From Candidatus Cloacimonadota bacterium (lineage in GTDB: Bacteria; Cloacimonadota; Cloacimonadia; Cloacimonadales; TCS61): a stretch of DNA of 16,583 nt. The stretch spans positions 1 to 16,583 of the forward strand of contig DAOVQH010000015.1 in assembly GCA_030628755.1 (NCBI GenBank), given 5' to 3'. Of the stretch, positions 7,301-12,828 are shown one piece after another; position 1 is the first letter of the stretch, and every line of letters begins with the position of its first letter. Under the pieces are notes generated by a model that saw only the letters and a program-made list of their open reading frames with translations, searched no databases and was not told the DNA's origin. Both the position numbers and the translations under genes were made by a program.

Positions 7301-8471
7301 AACTTTGTATGAAGTTGTAAATTTATTAAGTATCTCCGATAGTTTTAATAAAGAGAACTTAAAGAACATTTTGCATATTCATTATCCAGAATTTAGAGCA
7401 AGATATAGAATAATAAAAGAAAAAAATGTACTTAGTTACTTATTTCTACTTATGAAAATCGATACGCTACAATTTGAAGATCGAATAAGAAAGGAACTCC
7501 CAAAAATTGATGATTATTCGAAATTCTTTGATTATTGTATATTATTGTTATTTTATGAAAACTATATTTCATTCCCTAATTTAACAAAAACTGGTTATAA
7601 TAAACTTCTAAATTTAACTTTTAAATTAGATTATAAGACAATAAAATACAATAAACCACTTTTTTCTAATGAACCTCCATTAAATACAATATTTTCAAGT
7701 GTTCATAGATCTGCTCGTGATTTCAAAAACGAAGTAGAATTGCTAGAAAGTGATGAAATTGATTACTTGAAATTGGGAAGAATATATAATTATTATAAAG
7801 AAGAATTATTATTACCATATTATGATTTACGACTTACAAGATATTACCAAGAATTAAGTAAAAGCTTTTCTGAGTTTTCTGATTTTATCTATGAAATGCG
7901 TGGAATTATGGACAGCGTATTACAAGCTAAAATTGATTTGGAATATGGGAAAATTGACAAAGGAAATCGTATTTTTCTTAATAAATTGAAGCAAGATTTG
8001 GGTAGATCCTATGAACTATGTGATAAACTTGAAGAATATATCATTAACAATTTCATGACACGGATTAATGAATTGCCTAAGTTAATAAGTTGGGAATTGA
8101 AGATTAAGAACGAAAGAAAAGAAATAAAAATACTTTTAGATCCCGAGTCTAAAAATGATAGTTCAAAATATCTATTTTTTAACCAATATTATTTGATAAA
8201 CAATATTGCTCAAAATGTTATATTTGAGAATTGGAGTAAATATGGTTCAATTGATAATAATTATGAAATAACTGGTATTAATGAAGAAGAGTATTACAAA
8301 TTGTCGTTCAAGGATGACTTAACAAAGATCAAATATGAAGTTTTTGAATCTAGTGATGGGGGGTTCCGGAAATTAAGAGAGAGATGTAAGATTTTTCATA
8401 CAAAATTATCCTTTATTGAATGTGAAGGCAATCATATTGAGTTAAGAATACATAAGTTTAAATTCGTATAG
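4350..8471 (+). CDS. Large GHKL ATPase - phosphoribosyltransferase - GHKL-like signalling protein
   Basis: 1373 residues; I know no named gene of this build. Residues about 100-310 look like a GHKL (histidine-kinase/Hsp90) ATPase: N-box NELTENAIIH (128-137), G1 box ADTGKGI (168-174), a GTS (262-264) and closing strand QGTVISIKIP (298-307). Residues about 510-680 look like a type I phosphoribosyltransferase, with the PRPP loop VLITDVICTGDS (592-603). A GHTIHLSTH stretch follows (704-712), then an alpha/beta region ending in CPVC (899-902). The last third is helical (long amphipathic helices about 1130-1260). It closes with DGGFRKLRER (1336-1345) and an ELRI strand, which resemble the end of a histidine-kinase ATPase whose N-box (NNIAQN, 1284-1289) is degenerate. 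Start chosen at 4350: GAGGA lies five bases upstream, whereas the ATG at 4338 lacks a ribosome site. Very AT-rich (9 G+C in the 60 bases at 5401-5460). No signal peptide. Cotranscribed with the receiver-kinase gene; a sensing or defence role is inferred. Confidence 0.75.
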   Translation: MTEKRKRNLIERNKKIKVFEKKYKKTNILFMDLQNHSPEYLYLKTLYSYILLQNKKDDFEYQVLKIFNNNSNQDQTALIPCETFEQLVDEKRYEQIRRSIEEKINDSDLPERNKTSKIINECLFLLLNELTENAIIHGKSKFSFYCCYLIKEDNLEFDQTPYIELIIADTGKGISKTLEKKLPINYKIDFSPRNRNIIRKYDKVSIYSLDFYSTSDKISRAKRIREICESANIIEPEKIATGLFCSLNTVKNFKGKLLLRTGTSLISLDFFSNPGSYIFFHSKDFTDKQMDFRLKSLQGTVISIKIPILETNPYEIDTIYRKGESFLGYDNIKCLNPIIAEPNISKSKILDNNFESISNIVKENNINKTTIIVPIFTDQFTNKEIAIFMAFAQMHSNQNILIIIHLHNFEEIKASEFYEKSNKMLSIIVGNITNNIFYNVGIGIKETFPLIIIENNFSQKFSFEEDYIISLKKVLNNKINSFLTNRINNKPFLITDKFLLQNKYYLDEFYFFNKLEPFEEITKLIAYYFYSKIMNKQINLVINTERTTRNIAEELLTIMNKNNNLNSKLINSYNRNELSQLIISQSESFQCVLITDVICTGDSLKSIIEQMNLSPIKYICTIVDARKKEFQNTTFSYKSRKIFEQKINIIQVMGNTINVYKDYPDWWDKNERILLINVKKEIINADTILLRKNLIQLEKYNLTGHTIHLSTHFLACVDFRNYIIKEKKKFISWFNDRLDSIRIEHNKEQAIIDNSNIKEANMHYQEHYAFIKKEINSNFDYSYLANALINKGFNKIDIEDYKEISNYVDVNFSANKELDSLHKPKIVICLSFIDEKEIEEIINCLENFNIKEIFIISVFSKTANRKRYSSLKIQKFGNMIVKLIFWKELELDTYYEYDCPVCKYKQKINETKMYLQSRIIYLDLIDDNLRNQYIQLLGSRLNYFDNLIKEKYEVFSLYTNSLENDVQSRKRIVDMFQGNEDESKTLYEVVNLLSISDSFNKENLKNILHIHYPEFRARYRIIKEKNVLSYLFLLMKIDTLQFEDRIRKELPKIDDYSKFFDYCILLLFYENYISFPNLTKTGYNKLLNLTFKLDYKTIKYNKPLFSNEPPLNTIFSSVHRSARDFKNEVELLESDEIDYLKLGRIYNYYKEELLLPYYDLRLTRYYQELSKSFSEFSDFIYEMRGIMDSVLQAKIDLEYGKIDKGNRIFLNKLKQDLGRSYELCDKLEEYIINNFMTRINELPKLISWELKIKNERKEIKILLDPESKNDSSKYLFFNQYYLINNIAQNVIFENWSKYGSIDNNYEITGINEEEYYKLSFKDDLTKIKYEVFESSDGGFRKLRERCKIFHTKLSFIECEGNHIELRIHKFKFV

Positions 8472-8484
8472 TAAAGGAGGAGTA

Positions 8485-10038
8485 ATGAAGAAAATATTGA
8501 TTATTGATGATAAGAATTTTCTCGATATTTTAGAGCATGCATTCAAAAAATTAAATATGAAAAATTATAAATTTTATCAAGAATGGATAACTTATCCAAC
8601 AAAAGATATTGAGGAAGTTCTATTAAAAAGGATAAAAGGAAGTACAAATTATAATATAAATGAGATCGATTTAATTTATTTGGATTTAGAATTTGAAATT
8701 GATGAAATCCAAAAAGATAATATCACTACTAAGGATTTGCTTGGTGCAGAAGGATTTTTACCAATGTTACGAAAAAATTTTCCTTGGATACCAATAATTG
8801 CTTTCTCAAAATTTTTTAGAACTTTCTTAGAAATCTCACTAACTGCTAGTTATCCATTTGATGGGATTCTACCTAAAGACTGTATTATAAACATTTTAAA
8901 GGAAGGTCTTAATTTAAAATTTATTTCTGAACAGGATATTATTCAGTTACATAGAAGAGCTGAACTTAATACTTTTTATAGAATTTTAAGTACTAACATT
9001 AAAACTGATACCCTTTTAAAGGATAATAATATTTTTGGCACAGAAGATGTAAATAAAAGATTCAAAGAAATAAATAAATTGTTGAAATACTGTTTTTATT
9101 TTGCCAAGGAGATTAAACTAATTCCAATAAAAAGTGGATATTCAGGAGCTGAAACATATAAATTAAGGACAAAAAAAAATGATTTTTTTAGTTATTGGTT
9201 TATTAAAATATCTAAGGATAAAGTTAAACTACAAAAAGAAATAGACGCACATAATTCTCTTATTATTAATGGAATAGGCTATGGATTATCACTACCACTA
9301 TTATACAACATTGTTGTTGCCTTCGGTAAAACATCATGTATAATTTATCAATATGCTTCGGAAGCAATAAATGGAAATGAACTTTATGTACAGCTAAAAA
9401 ATGATCAAAACGGATCACAAAATTTTATTAATAAAATTAAAAACCTTTTAGATACTTATTATAGTAAATACAATATAATATCGAAGTCAGATTCAATTGA
9501 TCAACTAATAAATAATATTTTAAATTTTACTGATATAATTAACAGAATTGAAGATATTGATATTAAAGACAAAGTAAAAATAATTATCAATAAGTTGTTA
9601 GAATTAGATTTGAAACCAATAAAATACAATGAATGTTTTGTACATGGAGATTTACATCTAGGTAACATGATGTTTGGTAGAACTGATGTTCTAATAGACT
9701 TTGCAAATGCAAAAAAGTTTCCAATAGCTTTTGACATTGCAAAATTAGCATTCAATTTTCTTCTGAATAATGAAAATCTAAGAGAAAATGAATTCCCTTC
9801 AATAAACAAAAAAACCGAATTGAGTAAATTGTTGAGTCCCTTGATAAAAGAGTTTCTTGTTGAATCTGATGATGAAATTCTATTTAATTTATGTTTATTA
9901 TATGAGATGATAAAATACTTTACTTATCAGAAGATTGATAAATCTTTTCATGATTGGATAAATCAAATTATTTATAGAATTGCTGATAAAAAAACTTTAA
10001 AAAGTAATCTTAACAAATTCTTAAAATCAAATAAATAA
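8485..10038 (+). CDS. Receiver domain fused to an APH-like phosphotransferase
   Basis: 517 residues. The N-terminus (1-135) is a response-regulator receiver with the whole active site in place: acidic pair D8-D9 (ILIIDDK), phosphoacceptor D67 (DLIYLDL), switch Ser108 (PIIAFSKF) and Lys131 (GILPKD). Residues about 205-450 form an aminoglycoside/choline-kinase-type phosphotransferase: nucleotide loop GYSGAETY (218-225), ATP-binding K241 (FIKIS) with E252, catalytic loop VHGDLHLGN (386-394, D389 and N394) and metal-binding D405 (LIDF). A helical tail follows. All key residues of both domains are present, so an active kinase switched by receiver phosphorylation is plausible. It begins 13 bp after the GHKL-PRTase stop with AAAGGAGGAG just before the ATG, so the two are one operon. 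A natural reading is that the upstream protein phosphorylates D67. The kinase substrate is unknown. Antibiotic resistance is unlikely given the fusion and partner. Confidence 0.8.
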   Translation: MKKILIIDDKNFLDILEHAFKKLNMKNYKFYQEWITYPTKDIEEVLLKRIKGSTNYNINEIDLIYLDLEFEIDEIQKDNITTKDLLGAEGFLPMLRKNFPWIPIIAFSKFFRTFLEISLTASYPFDGILPKDCIINILKEGLNLKFISEQDIIQLHRRAELNTFYRILSTNIKTDTLLKDNNIFGTEDVNKRFKEINKLLKYCFYFAKEIKLIPIKSGYSGAETYKLRTKKNDFFSYWFIKISKDKVKLQKEIDAHNSLIINGIGYGLSLPLLYNIVVAFGKTSCIIYQYASEAINGNELYVQLKNDQNGSQNFINKIKNLLDTYYSKYNIISKSDSIDQLINNILNFTDIINRIEDIDIKDKVKIIINKLLELDLKPIKYNECFVHGDLHLGNMMFGRTDVLIDFANAKKFPIAFDIAKLAFNFLLNNENLRENEFPSINKKTELSKLLSPLIKEFLVESDDEILFNLCLLYEMIKYFTYQKIDKSFHDWINQIIYRIADKKTLKSNLNKFLKSNK

Positions 10039-10129
10039 ATTTTATGAAATTTACAAAAGTTGAAATTTGAGTTATTTCCAAATAATCACAAATATTTATT
10101 CAAGGTAATTATTTAATATCAACTTCACA

Positions 10130-10201
10130 ATGGAATTTAGTGAATATAAATCACTTCCAAAAAGCATTGAAGAAAAGATTCTAAAGGAAAGAGGGAAATA
10201 A
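10130..10201 (+). CDS. Tiny ORF of 23 residues, doubtful
   Basis: MEFSEYKSLPKSIEEKILKE followed by RGK and a TAA stop. There is no ribosome site before the ATG, and the in-frame sequence upstream closes at a TAA within about 24 bases. The charged, proline-marked composition looks like the C-terminal tail of some larger protein, so it may be a remnant rather than a gene. Otherwise, between the end of the REC-kinase gene and the hairpin at 10247 I see only AT-rich sequence. Confidence 0.2.
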   Translation: MEFSEYKSLPKSIEEKILKERGK

Positions 10202-10246
10202 ATTTGAAGTAAAATATCTGTGATTTTTTTATATTTTTATGACTTC

Positions 10247-10310
10247 GTTGCTTTGCAATAACACCCCAGTTATAACAACGGGGCAAGCGGTTATTGCACT
10301 CCATAGCAAC
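10247..10310. repeat. Composite imperfect hairpin beside the guaA tail
   Basis: Three nested stems: GTTGCT (10247-10252) with AGCAAC (10305-10310), TGCAATAAC (10254-10262) with GTTATTGCA (10290-10298), and CCCC (10264-10267) with GGGG (10280-10283). Unpaired bases are asymmetric: one against six at both junctions. It is much richer in G+C than its surroundings and ends six bases from the guaA tail stop codon. No U tract follows on either strand, so it is not a normal terminator. It may be a recombination or REP-type structure. Confidence 0.6.
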
Positions 10311-10316
10311 TACAAA

Positions 10317-10550
10317 TCACTCCCACTCAATAGTTCCGGGTGGTTTAGTCGTAATATCGTAGAAAATATCACCAATGTTCGTTCTGCTTTGAACTTCCGA
10401 AATGATTTCTTTCAAATAGCTGAAATCCATTTCATAAAAATCTGCGTGACCGATCGAGAGAATTCCAGTATATCCAGCAAGTAGATTTAGAGAGATCGAT
10501 AAAATGATATAAATCCCAATGAAAATTAAAATATGAAGAAGATATGTCAT
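10317..10550 (-). pseudogene. In-frame chimera: LivM N-terminus fused to GuaA C-terminus
   Basis: A 77-codon ORF made of two unrelated pieces. Codons 1-36 (10550-10443) read MTYLLHILIFIGIYIILSIS, then LNLLAGYTGILSIGHA, the typical first membrane helix of the branched-chain amino-acid ABC permease LivM. Codons 37-77 (10442-10317) read DFYEMDFSYLKEIISEVQ through to KPPGTIEWE, the last 41 residues of GMP synthetase. The guaA part is about 83% identical (97 of 117 bases, hand count) to the end of the intact guaA at 12829, so it is not a recent duplicate of it. The junction falls where LivM (GHAxFY) and GuaA (SAxxYEMDF) look alike, suggesting a microhomology join. Its ATG overlaps the AbiEii stop (ATGA), so it could be translated by coupling, but neither activity can remain. 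Confidence 0.8.
10321..10346 (-). repeat. 26-bp guaA-end direct repeat, copy 2 (att-like)
   Basis: It differs by one base from copy 1 and by one from copy 3. It separates the GHKL-PRTase segment (6284 bp from copy 1) from the AbiE segment (2512 bp to copy 3). Confidence 0.65.
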
Positions 10551-11347
10551 GTTATACTCATTCCTTTTTTAAAAGACAAAAATAGATCCAGGATTTCCTT
10601 TTGAGTATCAATATCATTTGAGTTAAGTTTCAAAATAATTGGAGAATATTCGTCATTAAACTTATTCAGAAATTCATTAACTATATTTTGTTCTTGAGAA
10701 GATAAAATTTCAGATAGATCTTTCCCTAAAAGATAAGCTCCACTCTTTTCATAAGATATTTCCAGCTCACCAACGATATCAAATCTCCGCTCACTGATAC
10801 TGGATTCTTCATAATGTTTCAAGCAATATGTTATATCTTCTAAATCTTTAGTTAGTTCACGATCTGAATAAGCTAAAATTTTTGAATAAACAAAAAGAGA
10901 TAGAGGAATTATGGGAATAGATAATTTTTCTGAAACATTTTCTGATTGTGCATAAATAAACAGTTTATCAAATCCTGTAACATTGATTTTATTTTGAGTT
11001 TCTGGAAATGTTAAATAACCTTCTTTAACTAGTTTTTCATTATAGGGAATAATATCAACCATGTAATTGTTATAAAAAAATCTATGCTCCGGATTATTAT
11101 TTTTTTGCATAAATCCAATATTATAAAGTAATTGTTTAAGTTCTTTGAAAGATCTCCAATCTTTTATCAAAACAGTAAAATCTAAATCTTTTGTTGGTCT
11201 TATTCCAAAATTTGTACCATTTTTTTCTTTTAAATCGATAAGTATAAGCGGAACTGTTGCACCAATAAGAACAAAATTTATATTTTCCTTTTTAAAAAAA
11301 TCAGATAACATTTGAAATATATGAATCAATTCCTGCGCAAGTTCCAT
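10547..11347 (-). CDS. AbiEii/AbiGii-type nucleotidyltransferase (putative toxin)
   Basis: 266 residues with a minimal nucleotidyltransferase core: FVLIGATVPLIL (residues 25-36, where the usual GG/GS is GA), then RPTKDLDFTVLI with the metal pair D54 and D56, and the third carboxylate D98 in MVDIIPYNEK. The PTKDLDF and VDIIP patterns are typical of proteins annotated as AbiEii/AbiGii toxins. In characterised AbiE systems this enzyme is a GTP-binding nucleotidyltransferase that halts growth, for example after phage infection. The gene follows the AbiEi-like gene by 38 bp in the same operon, as in type IV toxin-antitoxin pairs. The nearest SD-like sequence (GAGGG) lies 13 bases before the ATG, with a TTTTTTAAAAAA palindrome between, so initiation may be inefficient or coupled. 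A stand-alone nucleotidyltransferase with another role cannot be excluded. Confidence 0.75.
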   Translation of the reverse strand: MELAQELIHIFQMLSDFFKKENINFVLIGATVPLILIDLKEKNGTNFGIRPTKDLDFTVLIKDWRSFKELKQLLYNIGFMQKNNNPEHRFFYNNYMVDIIPYNEKLVKEGYLTFPETQNKINVTGFDKLFIYAQSENVSEKLSIPIIPLSLFVYSKILAYSDRELTKDLEDITYCLKHYEESSISERRFDIVGELEISYEKSGAYLLGKDLSEILSSQEQNIVNEFLNKFNDEYSPIILKLNSNDIDTQKEILDLFLSFKKGMSIT

Positions 11348-11385
11348 ATTTTTTAAAAAACCCTCTTACCAGTGGAATAAAAGAA

Positions 11386-12420
11386 TTAGAATAAATCCTT
11401 GAGATATTGATTATATATAATCTCCGCAGTTTCTAATTCCCTATCACCACCTTGATAAATTAATTCTGCATAGATAAGTAATGGATGTGCTATATTTTCC
11501 CCATTATACTTAAATATAATTTCATCAGAAAATAAATTAAATAATCTTAAATTATAATCCTCTGCAGGGAGAAGTCTAAGTTTGTTTGTTACTTTAGCTA
11601 CCTCATTTTCAGTAATGAAAATATCCATTATTTTAGCTTGATAATATTGAGTTAACATTTCAGCTCCAAATCCACCGGTAAAAACAGATTTTAAGTTGCT
11701 AATTTTAAGAATATCTACTGCTTGTTGCCACATTGTTGGAGAAATCCTGTAAGTTCCAAGCAAGAGTTTTGGTCGTAACCGCTCTCCATAATTCTCAAGC
11801 CATTTATCAAATAATTTTTTCTTCTCATTGAATTTATATTTGCTTTTAGCTGTTTCCAGAACATATCCCCTACTCTTTAATTCTTTCATGATTGTGGACG
11901 TTCTACCTAATGAATTACCGGAAATCCTGGCTAATTCACGAAGAGAAAGATTTAATGCCTTTTCCCTTGTTAATAATAATAATAATAACTGTAATCCTTT
12001 AGGTTGAAAAATTGCTGTTACTTCTTTTTCTTTTTGTATTCTTAATTTATTCCCCTGCACATCGATATAAAGATGATTGGGAGCATGAATAAAAATGTTA
12101 CCCTGACAATCGATAAAATTCACATTATGATTTTTCAAATCTTCTGCAATTGATGGATTTACATATTCAGCAAATAAAATGAAGGTTTCATTATTATTGT
12201 TTTGATTCTTAATTAATTGTTCCGGAATAGGTCGTTTGACTATTCCCTTGATTTCATAAACGAAAAATAGCTTTCCTTTACCGGTAATAACTTCTAATAA
12301 ACCATCGATTCTGCGGTTATTATCATTTATTTCAGTTTTTTTTACTTTTATATCTTTTATAGGAAGCAAAGACCGAAATCTCTCGATACATTGATGCAAA
12401 ATTTCATTTTCTTTTTTCAT
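11386..12420 (-). CDS. AbiEi-like antitoxin/regulator with nuclease-like N-terminal region
   Basis: 344 residues from the ATG at 12420, preferred because GGTGG lies eight bases upstream; the longer reading to 12450 would need an unsupported TTG. Residues 30-115 look like a PD-(D/E)XK fold: D39 in RIDGLLEV, then E56-I57-K58 in FFVYEIKG, then a closing block NVNFIDCQGNIFI (99-111). Residues 141-190 form a winged helix (GLQLLLLLLTREKALNLSLR, then ELARISGNSLGRTSTIMKEL). The C-terminal part contains FTGGFGAEMLTQYY, and HPLLIYAELIYQG..RE.ETAEIIYNQYL, which I know from the longer family labelled type IV AbiEi antitoxin. The winged helix should repress its own promoter; a palindrome lies 30 bp upstream. 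It pairs with the nucleotidyltransferase gene downstream. Family call good; nuclease activity unproven. Confidence 0.72.
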   Translation of the reverse strand: MKKENEILHQCIERFRSLLPIKDIKVKKTEINDNNRRIDGLLEVITGKGKLFFVYEIKGIVKRPIPEQLIKNQNNNNETFILFAEYVNPSIAEDLKNHNVNFIDCQGNIFIHAPNHLYIDVQGNKLRIQKEKEVTAIFQPKGLQLLLLLLTREKALNLSLRELARISGNSLGRTSTIMKELKSRGYVLETAKSKYKFNEKKKLFDKWLENYGERLRPKLLLGTYRISPTMWQQAVDILKISNLKSVFTGGFGAEMLTQYYQAKIMDIFITENEVAKVTNKLRLLPAEDYNLRLFNLFSDEIIFKYNGENIAHPLLIYAELIYQGGDRELETAEIIYNQYLKDLF

Positions 12421-12449
12421 CTTCAAATCCACCCGTTCAACAAATTCCA

Positions 12450-12470
12450 ATGTTCAATCGGACTGAACAT
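12450..12470 (-). promoter_or_regulatory. Palindromic operator before the AbiE operon
   Basis: Arms ATGTTCA and TGAACAT flank a 7-bp centre that also nearly pairs, making a 21-bp palindrome with one mismatched pair. Another TGAACA half-site lies at 12481-12486, within the promoter. It covers the expected transcription start, where AbiEi-type antitoxins are known to bind inverted repeats. It also resembles the TTCAATCG-type REP hairpins at 14696-14804, so it could be a shortened repeat copy. Confidence 0.5.
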
Positions 12471-12473
12471 GCC

Positions 12474-12502
12474 TAATTATTGAACACAGTTTGAGGAGTC
12501 AA
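12474..12502 (-). promoter_or_regulatory. Promoter of the AbiE operon
   Basis: On the minus strand TTGACT (12502-12497), a 17-bp spacer, then TAATTA (12479-12474); AATAAT at 15 bp is the better -10 match but is closely spaced. The predicted start site falls in the palindrome at 12450-12470. Confidence 0.5.
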
Positions 12503-12516
12503 GAAATATTTAATCG

Positions 12517-12551
12517 ACCTCACCCTGGCCCTCTCCTTCAAGGCGAGGGAG
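12517..12551. repeat. Dispersed repeat of the CCTCACCCTGGCCCTCTCC type
   Basis: Plus strand reads CCTCACCCTGGCCCTCTCCT, then TCAAGGCGAGGGAG, a hairpin pairing CCCTC with GAGGG. I know this as a non-coding dispersed repeat in many genomes. It is the origin of spurious PHPGPLLQGEG peptides. Confidence 0.6.
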
Positions 12552-12555
12552 TAAA

Positions 12556-12610
12556 TTCTCGGTGTATTTCGGTGTTCTCGGTGGTTAATTTTTTTCTTTG
12601 TCCTTCGCGG
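12556..12610. repeat. Dispersed repeat of the AACCACxGAGxACACxGAG type, copy 1
   Basis: On the minus strand AACCACCGAGAACACCGAAA, continuing TACACCGAGAA, preceded by a CCGCGAAGGAC motif. Related copies lie at 14627-14660 and 14827-14850. When read as protein it gives the well-known spurious TTEHTE peptide. It sits between the livH fragment and the AbiE promoter. Confidence 0.6.
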
Positions 12611-12790
12611 CTAAACACTTACCTTCCTCACCTTCTTCCCGAAGAACCCCTGCGGACGGAACAGCAGAAAGATTAAAAGTATCCCAAACGCAATTGCATT
12701 CTGCCACTGTGAACTGATATACCACACACCGAAATTTTGAGCAAAACCAAGAAGTAAAGAACCGCATATAATTCCAGGGATGCTGTTCAT
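12611..12790 (-). pseudogene. 3' fragment of livH (branched-chain amino-acid ABC permease)
   Basis: Minus-strand codons read MNSIPGIICGSLLLGFAQNF, GVWYISSQWQNAIAFGILLI, FLLFRPQGFFGKKVRK then VSV and a TAG stop. This is the last transmembrane helix and cytoplasmic end of LivH-type permeases (SIPG..GGLLLG, YISSQ..AIAFG, LLFRPQG.FG). Everything before SIPG is gone: an in-frame TGA directly precedes the ATG, and intact guaA ends only about 40 bp upstream. About 59 residues of the usual roughly 290 remain, so it cannot function. With the livM 5' piece at 10443-10550 it suggests that a livH-livM pair once lay here or in the donor, and that the AbiE genes now separate its remains. Confidence 0.8.
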
Positions 12791-12828
12791 TCACACACCA
12801 TTTAAAGTCTCAAATTCTTAATTTTCTT

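Noticed and set aside
10247..10310. Integron attC site
   Set aside because: The arms end in AAC and GTT, but the flanking bases do not fit the RYYYAAC/GTTRRRY core sites, and no integrase is seen.
12491..12676. 61-codon plus-strand ORF containing PHPGPLLQGEG
   Set aside because: This is the well-known spurious translation of a dispersed hairpin repeat, and the reverse strand carries the livH fragment.
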